A DNA stretch of 64,000 nt from Sinosporangium album (lineage in GTDB: Bacteria; Actinomycetota; Actinomycetes; Streptosporangiales; Streptosporangiaceae): the NCBI RefSeq assembly GCF_900100605.1, contig NZ_FNCN01000004.1, positions 248,001-312,000 of the forward strand, given 5' to 3'. The notes under the pieces are model-generated. The model made no database searches and had not been told where the DNA came from. It saw only the letters and a program-made list of their open reading frames with translations. Both the position numbers and the translations under genes were made by a program. Numbering within the stretch: position 1 is the first letter of the stretch; every line of letters starts with the position of its first letter. Shown here one piece after another: positions 8,482 to 16,872 of this stretch.

Positions 8482-8557
8482 GCCCCGTTAGCTCAGTCGG
8501 CAGAGCGTCTCCATGGTAAGGAGAAGGTCTACGGTTCGATTCCGTAACGGGGCTCCA
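8482..8557 (+). tRNA. tRNA-Thr (anticodon GGT)
   Basis: Acceptor stem GCCCCGT pairs with ACGGGGC; D-arm AGCTCAGTCGG, anticodon stem TCTCC/GGAGA with loop ATGGTAA (anticodon GGT), T-arm GGTTCGATTCC. The 3' CCA is encoded (8555-8557). It begins the conserved block with tRNA-Met and rpmG. Confidence 0.97.
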
Positions 8558-8564
8558 CTCCTTT

Positions 8565-8601
8565 AAAGGGCCTGTCCCGGGTTTTCCGGAGCGGGCCTTT
8601 T
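8565..8601 (+). terminator. Hairpin terminator after tRNA-Thr
   Basis: AAAGG and CCTTT flank an interrupted GC stem (CCTGTCCCGG with CCGGAGCGGG, with a bulge) and a short loop, followed by TTTT. A factor-independent terminator or processing hairpin. Confidence 0.6.
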
Positions 8602-8750
8602 CGCTTAGATGAAGTATTGATTTACGGTCTGCGGCGTTCTTGCGGCATACTGGGGGGGTGCCTGGCCCGCTCCGGCGGGGCTGGAGCGATGTGCGAGACA
8701 CTCGCTCGGGTCGGGTATCCTTTCGTGGCCGGTTTAGTTTGCCGGTCCAA

Positions 8751-8824
8751 GGCGGAGTAGCTCAGTCAGGCAGAGCAAACGGCTCATAATCGTTGTGTCG
8801 CCGGTTCAAGTCCGGCCTCCGCTA
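8751..8824 (+). tRNA. tRNA-Met (anticodon CAT)
   Basis: Acceptor arm GGCGGAG/CTCCGCT, anticodon stem AACGG/TCGTT around loop CTCATAA (anticodon CAT), T-arm GGTTCAAGTCC. G1 faces U at position 72. CCA is not encoded. The position just upstream of rpmG suggests the elongator tRNA, though I cannot exclude an initiator from sequence inspection alone. Confidence 0.93.
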
Positions 8825-8833
8825 CTACCCTCC

Positions 8834-8858
8834 TCAGCCACCTCGCAAGGGTGGCTGA
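8834..8858 (+). terminator. Hairpin between tRNA-Met and rpmG
   Basis: TCAGCCACC and GGTGGCTGA form a perfect 9-bp stem with a 7-nt loop. Probable tRNA terminator or processing structure; it is also in the rpmG leader. Confidence 0.55.
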
Positions 8859-8900
8859 CGTGGGTTGTCCCTAGTCCCAAACGTAGAAAGGCACTCCCAC

Positions 8901-9065
8901 GTGGCTGCCACCGACGTTAGGCCGAAGATCACGCTGGCCTGCCAGGAGTGCAAGCACCGCAACTACATCACGCGGAAGAACCGGCGCAACGACCCGGACC
9001 GGCTTGAGCTGAAGAAGTACTGCCCCAACTGCAAGACGCACCAGCCGCACCGCGAGACCCGCTAG
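8901..9065 (+). CDS. rpmG: 50S ribosomal protein L33
   Basis: A 54-residue ribosomal protein of the large subunit. It keeps both zinc-ribbon cysteine pairs (C-Q-E-C and C-P-N-C), so it is the zinc-binding form. The start is the GTG at 8901 with AAAGG upstream; an in-frame ATG at 8865 would add residues unlike L33. It lies downstream of two tRNA genes and upstream of the MaoC pair, an order seen in many actinobacteria. Confidence 0.96.
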   Translation: MAATDVRPKITLACQECKHRNYITRKNRRNDPDRLELKKYCPNCKTHQPHRETR

Positions 9066-9157
9066 GTTCTCCCGCAGGTCCCTGATCGCCGAGGCCGTCG
9101 TGCCGCTCCGGTGGCAGGAGTGCTTGCTGTTGCAGTTCATCACGCATCATCACGCAG

Positions 9158-9186
9158 GACCGGTGTGCCGCTGACGGCACCCGGTC
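9158..9186 (+). terminator. Terminator after rpmG
   Basis: GACCGG-T-GTGCCG and CGGCACCCGGTC pair with one bulged T and a CTGA loop. It is GC-rich, with only a weak T-rich tail. Confidence 0.65.
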
Positions 9187-9202
9187 TGTCGTGTTTCCGG
9201 AC

Positions 9203-9241
9203 CTTGTTCGGATACCTCGTTCGGGTGCCTTGTTCGGGTGC
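9203..9241. repeat. 13-bp tandem repeat, three copies
   Basis: Three consecutive 13-bp units of the form CTYGTTCGGRTRC between the rpmG terminator and the first MaoC gene. The otherwise gene-free interval is 9066-9380. Confidence 0.75.
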
Positions 9242-9380
9242 GTGAGAGCGTTCCTTTGCGTGGCGGTGGGTTCGGGGCGCGGCGCGCCGAATCTTGAGCG
9301 TCGATGCAGGCGGCTCCGCCCGCGTACAGTCTTGCTGCCCGCCTTGCTGCCCGCACAGCGTTGAAGGAGTCGAAGACACG

Positions 9381-9824
9381 ATGGCGTTGAACCGCGATTT
9401 CATCGGGCGCGTATACCCGCCCTCAGCCCCCTATGAGGTCAGCCGGGTGAAGATCCGCGAGTTCGCCACCGCCATCGGCGACGCGAACCCGATGTGTCTC
9501 GACACCGAGCTCGCCCGGGCCGCGGGACACTCCGACGTGGTGGCCCCGCCGACCTTCCCGATCGTGTTCTGCCTCCCGAGCGACGCGCTGATCGACCCCG
9601 AGCTCGGCCTCAACTACGCGATGGTGGTCCACAGCGAGCAGCGGTTCGAATACCAGCGTCCGATCGTGGCCGGCGACGAGCTCGTCAGCACCGCGACGAT
9701 CACCGAGATCCGCAGCATCGCCCGCAACGAACTGATCACCATCAAGACAGACATCGTCGACGTCCACGGCAAACTCGTCTGCACCGCCTACAACAGCATC
9801 GTCGAGCGCGGAGGAGCGGCATAA
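9381..9824 (+). CDS. MaoC-like (3R)-hydroxyacyl dehydratase subunit, HadA type
   Basis: A 147-residue hot-dog-fold protein starting M-A-L-N-R-D-F-I-G-R, with GGAG before the ATG. It resembles HadA, the substrate-binding, non-catalytic subunit of the mycobacterial HadAB dehydratase: F-A-x-A-I-G-D-A-N-P, P-P-T-F-P-I-V, and H-S-E-Q-R-F-E-Y-Q-R-P-I-V-A-G-D. In mycobacteria these subunits serve mycolic-acid (FAS-II) elongation. In an actinomycete without mycolates the pair more likely dehydrates other hydroxyacyl substrates. It sits 2 bp upstream of the second dehydratase gene and both follow rpmG, as in mycobacteria. Confidence 0.88.
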   Translation: MALNRDFIGRVYPPSAPYEVSRVKIREFATAIGDANPMCLDTELARAAGHSDVVAPPTFPIVFCLPSDALIDPELGLNYAMVVHSEQRFEYQRPIVAGDELVSTATITEIRSIARNELITIKTDIVDVHGKLVCTAYNSIVERGGAA

Positions 9825-9826
9825 CC

Positions 9827-10255
9827 ATGGCTGCCACGGTCAAATACGACGACGTCGAGGTCGGCCAGGAGATCCCCGCCGCCGACTACCCCGTCCGCCG
9901 CGTCAACCTGGTGATGTACGCCGGGGCCTCCGGAGACTTCAACCCCATCCACTGGAACGAGCGCTTCGCGAAGACCGTCGGTCTGCCTGACGTCATCGCC
10001 CACGGGATGTACACCATGGCCCAGGGCGGCCGTTTCATCACCGACTGGGTGGGAGACCCGGGCGCGGTCATCGACTACGGAGTCCGTTTCTCCTCCATGG
10101 TGGTCGTGCCCGACGACGACCAGGGCACCGTCATCCGGGTGAGCGGTGTGGTGAAGGAGAAACTTGAGGACAAGCGCGTGGTCGTGGCGCTGACCGTCAA
10201 GTCCGGCGACTCGCGGGTCCTGTCCCGGGCCCAGTCGGTCGTCCAGCTTGCCTGA
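9827..10255 (+). CDS. MaoC-like (3R)-hydroxyacyl dehydratase subunit, HadB type
   Basis: A 142-residue hot-dog-fold hydratase carrying the R-hydratase signature G-D-F-N-P-I-H-W-N-E, with the catalytic Asp/His pair, followed by G-L-P-D-V-I-A-H-G-M. This makes it the catalytic partner of the preceding HadA-type protein. The start at 9827 is two bases after the upstream stop, with GGAGGAG in the end of the previous gene serving as ribosome-binding site, so the two are translationally coupled. Product length is as expected for HadB. Confidence 0.9.
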   Translation: MAATVKYDDVEVGQEIPAADYPVRRVNLVMYAGASGDFNPIHWNERFAKTVGLPDVIAHGMYTMAQGGRFITDWVGDPGAVIDYGVRFSSMVVVPDDDQGTVIRVSGVVKEKLEDKRVVVALTVKSGDSRVLSRAQSVVQLA

Positions 10256-10375
10256 CTTCCTGACCCGCAATCACTCGAGCCGCGAATGCGGCACGGAACG
10301 CCGGATGACCGTTTCTTCCGCCCCGACCCCATAAGCTGGCAAGGCTGGACGGGTACCGCTGGGTTGAGGACACGC

Positions 10376-11425
10376 ATGGCTGACCGGATAGAGGGCGTAC
10401 GGCTTGCGCCGTACACCACACTGAAGCTGGGCGGACCGGCTCGCGCGTTCACGGAAGTGAGATCGGCCGAGGCGCTGGTCCACGTGATCGGCGAGGCCGA
10501 CCGGAACGAAGAGCCGGCGCTCCTGCTGGGCGGCGGCAGTAACCTCGTGGTCTCTGACGAGGGTTTCGACGGGCTTGTCGTGCGCGTGGCCTCCCGCGGC
10601 GTCACCGCGGCCGAGGCCGGCGACATGGTCCTCGTCACCGTCCAAGCGGGCGAGGACTGGGACTGGCTCGTCGAGCGGGCCGTAGCGGAACAATGGTCGG
10701 GCATCGAATGCCTGTCCGGCATTCCCGGCCTGGTGGGGTCGACGCCGATCCAGAACGTCGGTGCCTACGGGCAGGACGTGTCGCAGACCATCGCCCGGGT
10801 CCGGGTTTTCGACCGCACCACGCGAGACATCCTCGACCTCGACGCCGAGCGCTGCGGCTTCTCCTACCGCTACAGCATGTTCAAGGCCCAGCCGACACGC
10901 CACGTGGTCCTGTCTGTCACCTACGCCCTCGAACGGTCACCCCTGTCCGGCCCGATCGCCTACAAGGAACTCGCCCTCACCTTGGGCGTCGAGCTCGGCG
11001 ACCGGGTGCCGCTCGCCGACGCCCGCAAAGCCGTACTCGCCCTCCGGCGCTCCAAAGGCATGGTGCTCGACACCCGCGACCCCGACACCTTCAGCGCCGG
11101 CTCGTTCTTCACCAACCCGGTGTTAACCGAAAAGCAGGCCATCGAGCTCGAAGTACGTGCCCCAGGTCACCCACGCTGGGACATGTCGGACGGCACCGTC
11201 AAAGTGCCGGCCGCCTGGCTCATCGAACGGGCAGGCTTCGCCAAGGGCTACAGCCGGGGCGCCGCACGCATCTCCACCAAACACACCCTGGCCCTGACCA
11301 ACCCCGGCCTCTCGGCGACCACCCACGAGCTCCTCGCCCTCGCCCGCGAGGTCCGCGACGGCGTCCGCAGCCGCTTCGGCGTCACCTTGGTCAACGAGCC
11401 GGTCCTGGTGGGCCTGGCGTTTTGA
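10376..11425 (+). CDS. murB: UDP-N-acetylenolpyruvoylglucosamine reductase
   Basis: A 349-residue FAD-dependent cytoplasmic enzyme that reduces UDP-GlcNAc-enolpyruvate to UDP-MurNAc in peptidoglycan synthesis. Visible: the N-terminal T-T-L-K-L-G-G-P-A, flavin-binding L-L-G-G-G-S-N-L-V, I-P-G-L-V-G-S-T-P-I-Q-N-V-G-A-Y-G, the Y-R-Y-S-M-F-K region, S-A-G-S-F-F-T-N-P with the proton-donor Ser, and the C-terminal N-E-P-V acid. Start chosen at ATG 10376, which gives the family N-terminus. It follows the HadA/HadB pair. In many actinomycetes tRNA-Trp, secE and nusG come next; here a riboswitch-controlled transporter does instead. Confidence 0.96.
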   Translation: MADRIEGVRLAPYTTLKLGGPARAFTEVRSAEALVHVIGEADRNEEPALLLGGGSNLVVSDEGFDGLVVRVASRGVTAAEAGDMVLVTVQAGEDWDWLVERAVAEQWSGIECLSGIPGLVGSTPIQNVGAYGQDVSQTIARVRVFDRTTRDILDLDAERCGFSYRYSMFKAQPTRHVVLSVTYALERSPLSGPIAYKELALTLGVELGDRVPLADARKAVLALRRSKGMVLDTRDPDTFSAGSFFTNPVLTEKQAIELEVRAPGHPRWDMSDGTVKVPAAWLIERAGFAKGYSRGAARISTKHTLALTNPGLSATTHELLALAREVRDGVRSRFGVTLVNEPVLVGLAF

Positions 11426-11427
11426 TG

Positions 11428-11444
11428 GCGACGCTTCGCGTCGC
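11428..11444 (+). terminator. Hairpin just after murB
   Basis: GCGACGC-ttc-GCGTCGC, a perfect 7-bp stem three bases after the murB stop; no T tract. Confidence 0.6.
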
Positions 11445-11540
11445 GGGGAATGGGCTCTTGATCCGGTGTTTTCCCTCCTCGTTGAGGGGCGGGCCCTGGT
11501 TGGCCCATGCCTGGGGGGCTGTTAGCATGCAAGCGAAACA

Positions 11541-11633
11541 CCGAAGGGGAGTAGTCCCAATCGCGTGATCGACATGCTGGCACGCAGTGCGTGCCCGGTC
11601 GCGCGGGCCTTCACGGGCGGACGAGACCTTCGG
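11541..11633 (+). promoter_or_regulatory. yybP-ykoY manganese riboswitch aptamer
   Basis: The P1 stem is formed by CCGAAGG (11541-11547) and CCTTCGG (11627-11633). Inside it are the class hallmarks: GGGGAGTAG immediately after the 5' strand, an ATCGACATGC-type junction, a GTGCGTGCCCGGTCGCGCGG hairpin region, and ACGAGA closing before the 3' strand. This class binds Mn2+ and commonly controls GDT1/MntP-type manganese transporters, exactly the kind of gene found 109 bp downstream. The aptamer is assigned from conserved sequence and P1 pairing, not from a covariance search. Confidence 0.85.
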
Positions 11634-11668
11634 CCTGGCGGTTATGCACAACTGCTGCCGGGCCGAAG
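11628..11668 (+). promoter_or_regulatory. Alternative hairpin, likely riboswitch expression platform
   Basis: CTTCGGCCTGGCGG (11628-11641) can pair with CTGCCGGGCCGAAG (11655-11668), a 14-bp stem with two G-U pairs. It uses the 3' strand of the aptamer P1, so the two structures exclude each other. Mn2+-stabilised P1 would block this hairpin and favour expression. No T tract follows, so the off-state mechanism is open. Confidence 0.65.
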
Positions 11669-11742
11669 TCGCGTGCCGCAGAGCAGTTTCCCTCGGTTTC
11701 GCTTCCGCTTCCGGCCCGGTCGCACGGCGCAGAGAGGCGACC

Positions 11743-12312
11743 TTGGAAGCGTTCTGGATCAGCCTGGTTGTGATCTTCGTGGCGGAGCTCGGCGATAAAA
11801 GCCAGCTCATGGCCATGACTTTCGCGACCCGGTTCAAAGCATGGCCGGTTCTGGCCGGCATCACGCTCGCGACGACCGTTGTGCACCTGATCAGTGTGGC
11901 CCTCGGCGGGCTCGTCGGTGACGTGCTCCCCACAACGGCGATCAGCATTGTCGCCGGCATCGCGTTCCTCGGGTTCGCGATCTGGACTCTCCGTGGGGAT
12001 GAGCTCACCGACGAGGAGGCGCGTAAGGCGCAGAGCACGACAAGGTCTGCGCTGATCGCGGTGACGGTCGCGTTCTTCCTCGCCGAGCTCGGGGACAAGA
12101 CGATGCTCGCCACCATCACCCTCGCCACGCAGCATGGGTGGTTGGGCACGTGGATCGGTTCGACCGTCGGCATGGTGGCGGCCGACGCGTTGGCCATCGT
12201 CGTGGGCCGGATGCTCGGCAAGCACCTCCCGGAAAAGATCATCCGGTACGGCGCAGCCGCCGCGTTCGCCGTCTTCGGCGTCATCTTGATCGTGCAGCCG
12301 CTGGTCGGCTGA
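11743..12312 (+). CDS. GDT1/TMEM165 family (UPF0016) cation transporter, probable Mn2+ exporter
   Basis: A 189-residue integral membrane protein with about six membrane segments and two copies of the family signature: V-A-E-L-G-D-K-S-Q-L-M near the N-terminus and L-A-E-L-G-D-K-T-M-L-A in the middle. The family exchanges Mn2+ or Ca2+, and bacterial MneA/MneP-type members export manganese. The start is a TTG at 11743 with AGAGAGG upstream, giving the conserved N-terminus; earlier in-frame starts run back through the riboswitch leader. A yybP-ykoY riboswitch in its leader supports manganese control. The charged cytoplasmic loop between the two repeats is short. Confidence 0.92.
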   Translation: MEAFWISLVVIFVAELGDKSQLMAMTFATRFKAWPVLAGITLATTVVHLISVALGGLVGDVLPTTAISIVAGIAFLGFAIWTLRGDELTDEEARKAQSTTRSALIAVTVAFFLAELGDKTMLATITLATQHGWLGTWIGSTVGMVAADALAIVVGRMLGKHLPEKIIRYGAAAAFAVFGVILIVQPLVG

Positions 12313-12361
12313 CGGCGGTGCCGGGAGGCGACGCGGCTGTCAGCTCAGCAGGACGCGGTCA

Positions 12362-15241
12362 TCAGCTCAGTAGGGAGAGGCGGTGGGCCGCCGCCGCTGC
12401 CTCTCCCCGCGTGGAGACGGAGAGCTTGCCCAGGATGTTCGACACGTGGACACTCACGGTTTTCGTGGAGATGAACAGTTCCCCAGCGATGTCCCGGTTG
12501 GACCTGCCTTGGGCAACAAGGCGAAGTACTTCCCGTTCGCGAGGGGTGAGCGTGTCGCCGCCTGCGGCGGCGGGCGGGTTCGGGCCGCCGGTCAGGTTGA
12601 CCCCGACCCGGCGGGCGAGGCTCTCCGCGTCGGCCATGAGCGGGGCCACACCGGCGGCTTCGGCGATCGGATGGGCATGGCGGAGCCGTACGGCTGCCGC
12701 CTCGCGGTCGCCCCGCTGGGCGGCGGCGTCGGCGGCGAGGTACAGGGCTCTGGCGTGCAGGTGGGGCCGCTTGAGCGACTCCCAGACGGAGGCGGCCTGG
12801 TCGTATCCCCCCTGGTAGAGGAGGCTGTAGCCCTCGGCGACGGGGCTGTTGACGGTCATGCGGGAGACGGTCGTGTCGGCGAGGGCGCGGATGGCGGCGG
12901 CGCGTGCGGGGTCGGTCGCCGCGGCGCGGTTGCAGGCGGTGCTGACGGTGGACAGGAGCCGCCAGCCGAGCAGGGGCTTATTCGCCGAGGTGGTCTTCAT
13001 GGCCTCCTCCGCGGTGCGGAGGGCGGCGTCCAGGTCGTCTTTGAGCAGATGGAAGCTGATCATCAGCCGGGAGTTGGCGTTGAGTTCCTGGATGAAGTCA
13101 TCGGTGACGGGTGTGTCTCCGCCGATCTCGTTGAGGATCGTTTCGAGCAGGTCGATCTCGCCCCGGGCGACAGCGACATCCGCGCGGGTGCGCAGCAGGT
13201 GGTGGCGGCTGCGGAGGGTCGGGTCCATGCTGAGGGCTTTGTCGATGACCTTGGTCGCCTCGTCGAACCGGCCGAGGGATTCGAGGGCTTCGGCCCGGTT
13301 GTTGGCGATGAAGACGCCGGAAACCCGGTAGAGGCCGTAGTCCCGGGCGAGCTGTTCCCCTTTGAGCGCGATGGCGAGGGCCTCTTCGGAGCGGCCGAGG
13401 TTGTTGAGGGAGTCGACGGTGTTGCCGATGGCCCGGAGGGTGAGCCTCGGCATGCCCGCGCGTTCGCCTATCCGCTGGGCGCGCTGGTTGGTGGCCTGCT
13501 GGGCGTTGAGGTCGCCGCGCATCGCCTGGCCCACGCCGAGGTTGAGCACGAAGTCGGCCTGGAGCGCGTCGTCGCCTTCGGCGCGGGCGATCCGCAGCCC
13601 TTCCTGGGTGAGGGCGGTGCCTTCGATCACGTCGCCGCGGAAGATGAGGAAGAAACCGAGCTTGTTGAGCACGTGGGCCCTGGCCAGGCCGGGGAGTGGG
13701 ACCAGGCTCTCGGCGTGGCGGAGGTCGTCGAGCGCTCCGGGCCGCCGCTTCTGGATCTTGCATTGGGAGATTCGCACGACGAGTTCGGCCACCCGCTCCG
13801 GTTCGGCCGTCTCGTCGAGCTCCTCCAGAGCGGCCTTGGCGAAACGCATGCTGCGGTCCATGTCGCCGCCGGAGTCGGCCGCCGCGGAGGCGCGTTCGAG
13901 GACGCTGGTGTGGTCGGCGCCGATGCGCTCGGCGGCGTCGGGGATCTTGTCCCACAGGCTGAGGACGCGTTCGAGCATCTGGACCTGCTCGGTGTAGGCG
14001 AGTGCGGCGCCCGACTTCTGTGCGGCCTGCCAGGCCGAGGTCAGCGCCCAGAGGTCGTTGCGGGCGGCGTACCAGTGGTGGGCGATCTCGATGGCGGCCC
14101 GGCCGGGCGGGACGAGCGTCCGGTCGCGTTCGATCTCTTCGGCGAAGCGGGCGTGGAGCCGTATGCGCTCGCCGGGCAGTAGTTCCTCGTGGACGGCTTC
14201 GCGGATGAGGGCGTGCCGAAACGTGTAGGCGCCGTTGTCGGTGACCTGGATGACGTTGGCGGCGATGGCCGGCCGTAGTGCGGCTTCGAGGTCGATGTCG
14301 GAAAGGCCGCTGACGGCGGCCAGCAGCGCGTGGCCGATCCGGGTGCCGCCTGAGGCGGCGATGCGCAGGACCTGCTGGGTGGCGTCGGGGAGACGTTCGA
14401 CGGAGCCGATGATCACGTCGTGGAGGGAGGTGGGGAACGAGCAGTCGCCGCCGCACTCCATCAGGCCCTCGACGAACAGCGGGATACCCTCGCTGCGGTT
14501 GAAAACCTTGGTGACCAGCGCGTATTCGGGTGTCTGCCCCATGATCCCCGCCATCTGCGCGGAGACCTCATCCTTGGTGAAGCGCGGCAGTTCCAGGCGT
14601 GCGATGCCTTCGAGCCTGCTGAGCTCGGCGAGCACGGGTCGGAGCGGGTGCTGCCGGTGAAGGTCGTCGGAGCGGTACGTCAGCACCATGAGCACCGGTG
14701 CGGCCCGCAGGTTCCGGCTCAGAAAGGCGATCAGGTCGCGGCTTGAGCGGTCGGCCCAGTGGATGTCCTCGATGACGAGGAGCACCGGGCGGTGTTCGGC
14801 GAGTCGCTCCAGTAACGTGAGGAACTGCTCGAACAGCCGCGCCCGGCCGATGCCGGTTTCGACGTCCCCATCGGGTGTGCCGAACTCCGGCAGTAGCCGG
14901 GCGAAATCGCGGGAGGCTCCCTCGGGCAGCAGCGCCTGGATGCCCTCGGTGCCGGTCTCGCGGACGAGTTGGCGCAGCGCCGCCGTGAACGGAGCGTAGG
15001 CCAGTCCTTCCGACGACAGCTCGACGCAGCCGCCCGCGAGGACGTGGGCGCCCTCGCGCGCGGCCTGTTCGGAGAACCGCTGTACCAGTCGGGTTTTACC
15101 GATGCCCGCCTCACCGCCGAGGAGTACGGCGGAAGCGGTGTGGCTTCGGGATTGCTCGAGAGCTTCGGCCAGGCTGGACAGCTCGCTCTCTCGCCCGACG
15201 AAGACGGGGCTCACCAGCCGACCTATCACGTCGTCCAGCAT
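12362..15241 (-). CDS. Large ATP-binding LuxR-family (LAL) transcriptional regulator
   Basis: A 959-residue regulator. The N-terminal AAA ATPase has Walker A G-G-E-A-G-I-G-K-T at 42-50 and a Walker B-type V-L-L-V-I-E-D-I-H-W near residue 160. A long helical, TPR-like middle follows (roughly 350-850). The last 65 residues are a LuxR/NarL DNA-binding domain (L-T-P-R-E-R-E-V-L-R-L-V, T-K-T-V-S-V-H-V-S-N-I-L-G-K-L). LAL proteins are STAND-type activators often tied to carbohydrate use or antibiotic clusters; no such cluster adjoins here, so its target is unknown. It converges with the GDT1-type gene. The antisense strand carries long open frames that are only GC shadows. Confidence 0.95.
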   Translation of the reverse strand: MLDDVIGRLVSPVFVGRESELSSLAEALEQSRSHTASAVLLGGEAGIGKTRLVQRFSEQAAREGAHVLAGGCVELSSEGLAYAPFTAALRQLVRETGTEGIQALLPEGASRDFARLLPEFGTPDGDVETGIGRARLFEQFLTLLERLAEHRPVLLVIEDIHWADRSSRDLIAFLSRNLRAAPVLMVLTYRSDDLHRQHPLRPVLAELSRLEGIARLELPRFTKDEVSAQMAGIMGQTPEYALVTKVFNRSEGIPLFVEGLMECGGDCSFPTSLHDVIIGSVERLPDATQQVLRIAASGGTRIGHALLAAVSGLSDIDLEAALRPAIAANVIQVTDNGAYTFRHALIREAVHEELLPGERIRLHARFAEEIERDRTLVPPGRAAIEIAHHWYAARNDLWALTSAWQAAQKSGAALAYTEQVQMLERVLSLWDKIPDAAERIGADHTSVLERASAAADSGGDMDRSMRFAKAALEELDETAEPERVAELVVRISQCKIQKRRPGALDDLRHAESLVPLPGLARAHVLNKLGFFLIFRGDVIEGTALTQEGLRIARAEGDDALQADFVLNLGVGQAMRGDLNAQQATNQRAQRIGERAGMPRLTLRAIGNTVDSLNNLGRSEEALAIALKGEQLARDYGLYRVSGVFIANNRAEALESLGRFDEATKVIDKALSMDPTLRSRHHLLRTRADVAVARGEIDLLETILNEIGGDTPVTDDFIQELNANSRLMISFHLLKDDLDAALRTAEEAMKTTSANKPLLGWRLLSTVSTACNRAAATDPARAAAIRALADTTVSRMTVNSPVAEGYSLLYQGGYDQAASVWESLKRPHLHARALYLAADAAAQRGDREAAAVRLRHAHPIAEAAGVAPLMADAESLARRVGVNLTGGPNPPAAAGGDTLTPREREVLRLVAQGRSNRDIAGELFISTKTVSVHVSNILGKLSVSTRGEAAAAAHRLSLLS

Positions 15242-15360
15242 GGCATGCCTTTATCGGATATTTCCTCTTATTTTTCCGTGAGCGGGCCGCTGAAGAGCAG
15301 GTCAGGGGGGTTTGGTGGCCCGGCCGCGAGGGAGGGTGCGGCCGGGCTCACATGGCGGCG

Positions 15361-15522
15361 TCATAGGTTCGCAAGCTTGCCGAAGAGCGACCGTCGCCGT
15401 ACGGCGACGCCGCGACCCGTCCTGACGCATTCCGCCTCTCGCACCGTGTGGTGGCGGGCGGCCTGCGCGCGTAGCTCCTCCGCGCGGACGAGGATCAGTT
15501 GATAGTGGAGCTCAGGAGCCAT
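15361..15522 (-). CDS. Small conserved-looking protein, 53 aa
   Basis: A short gene with ATG at 15522 and AAAGG eight bases upstream. The product begins M-A-P-E-L-H-Y-Q-L-I-L-V-R-A-E-E-L-R and is an amphipathic helix followed by a basic tail ending F-G-K-L-A-N-L. The H-Y-Q...R...E-L-R pattern recalls the tiny cytoplasmic proteins common in Streptomyces-like genomes, whose function is unknown. It lies 119 bp upstream of the LAL regulator start on the same strand and could share its transcript. Confidence 0.55.
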   Translation of the reverse strand: MAPELHYQLILVRAEELRAQAARHHTVREAECVRTGRGVAVRRRSLFGKLANL

Positions 15523-15925
15523 CCGTGTGCCTTTCGATGTCGCCGAGAACCTGCCTTCTCCGACACCTTCAACGGTGCGGCTAAGGCCCCCTTCGCCACA
15601 TCGGACGGATGCCTTATCTCTTGCCCAACCTTCGACTCCCGACTACCTAGGACACGCCGAAGTACCGCCTTGGACCAGCGACGATGATGCTCCGTGAGAG
15701 CTTTCACGATCATCTCGCCGACCTTCGCGCCGCTCGCGCGGGGCGGCGGCTCGCGCTCTCGTACGGCTGACGCCGAAGCGCCTCCGTGGCCGGGAACGGT
15801 CCCGGACGTGGAACACCGGGGATCGAAGTGACATGGGCGAAAGCTGATGAAAAGTCGGGACCGCCGCGGTCCAGTTCCGGTTTGGAATCCATCACCTGGG
15901 TCGGCATGCTAATGAGGTGTCAACA
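15523..15925. other. Divergent intergenic gap before deoC
   Basis: About 400 bp with no supported gene. It should hold the deoC promoter at its right end and the promoter of the small leftward gene at its left. Open frames here are short and arginine-rich. No strong inverted repeat noticed. Confidence 0.35.
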
Positions 15926-16864
15926 GTGACTACCTCACTCGTGGACGTGGCGTCCTCCGACGCCACATTGCGAGGATTCCTGCACGGCTTGCCCGGCGTA
16001 GACCGAGTGGGCGCCGATCAGCGGGCCGCGGCGCTGGCCACACGTTCGATCAAGACAGCGGCCAAGGCCCACGCCATCGACCTGGCGATCTCCATGGTGG
16101 ACCTCACCACATTGGAGGGCGCGGACACCCCCGGTAAGGTCCGGGCGATGTGCGCCAAGGCCGTACACCCGGATCCCACCGACCCGTCCGTTCCCCGTGT
16201 CGCCGCCGTCTGCGTGTATCCGGACCTGGTGGCCGACGCCGTACGCGCCCTCTCCGGGAGCGGGGTGAAGGTCGCGAGCGTGGCGACCGCGTTCCCCAGC
16301 GGACGGTCCTCGCTGGAGGTGAAGGTCGCCGATACGGCGCTGGCGGTCGCCGCCGGAGCCGACGAGATCGACATGGTGATCGACCGAGGAGCGTTCCTCG
16401 CCGGAGACTATCGGACGGTGTACGAGCAGGTCGCAGCGGTCAAGGCCGCGTGCGGAGCGGCTCACCTCAAGGTGATTCTGGAGACCGGCGAACTCGCGAC
16501 CTACGACAACGTGCGCCGGGCCTCCTGGCTCGCCATGCTCGCCGGAGCCGACTTCATCAAGACCTCGACCGGCAAGGTGTCGCCCGCCGCCACACTCCCG
16601 GTGACCTTGATCATGCTGGAGGCCGTCCGCGACTTCCGCGAGCGGACCGGGCGTGTGGTCGGCGTCAAGCCCGCCGGCGGGATCCGCACGACCAAGGACG
16701 CCATCAAGAACCTGGTCCTGGTCAAGGAGACGGCGGGGGAGGATTGGCTGACGCCCGACCGGTTCAGACTAGGGGCCTCCTCGCTCCTGAACGACCTGCT
16801 CATGCAGCGTCAGAAGCTGACCTCCGGCCGCTACGCCGGCCCCGACTACTTCACCGTGGACTGA
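15926..16864 (+). CDS. deoC: Deoxyribose-phosphate aldolase
   Basis: A 312-residue class I aldolase cleaving 2-deoxyribose-5-phosphate into acetaldehyde and glyceraldehyde-3-phosphate during deoxynucleoside catabolism. The Schiff-base lysine is in D-F-I-K-T-S-T-G-K and the second active-site lysine in G-V-K-P-A-G-G-I-R; E-I-D-M-V-I-D-R-G precedes. The GTG at 15926 has GAGG eight bases upstream and is preferred to the GTG at 15917, which overlaps that site. The following aldehyde dehydrogenase, 8 bp downstream, could oxidise the acetaldehyde, a sensible metabolic pairing. Confidence 0.95.
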   Translation: MTTSLVDVASSDATLRGFLHGLPGVDRVGADQRAAALATRSIKTAAKAHAIDLAISMVDLTTLEGADTPGKVRAMCAKAVHPDPTDPSVPRVAAVCVYPDLVADAVRALSGSGVKVASVATAFPSGRSSLEVKVADTALAVAAGADEIDMVIDRGAFLAGDYRTVYEQVAAVKAACGAAHLKVILETGELATYDNVRRASWLAMLAGADFIKTSTGKVSPAATLPVTLIMLEAVRDFRERTGRVVGVKPAGGIRTTKDAIKNLVLVKETAGEDWLTPDRFRLGASSLLNDLLMQRQKLTSGRYAGPDYFTVD

Positions 16865-16872
16865 GGCGCCTC

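Noticed and set aside
12383-14182. 599-codon open frame antisense to the LAL regulator
   Set aside because: Gly/Val/Glu-rich shadow of a high-GC gene; the opposite strand has full domain structure.
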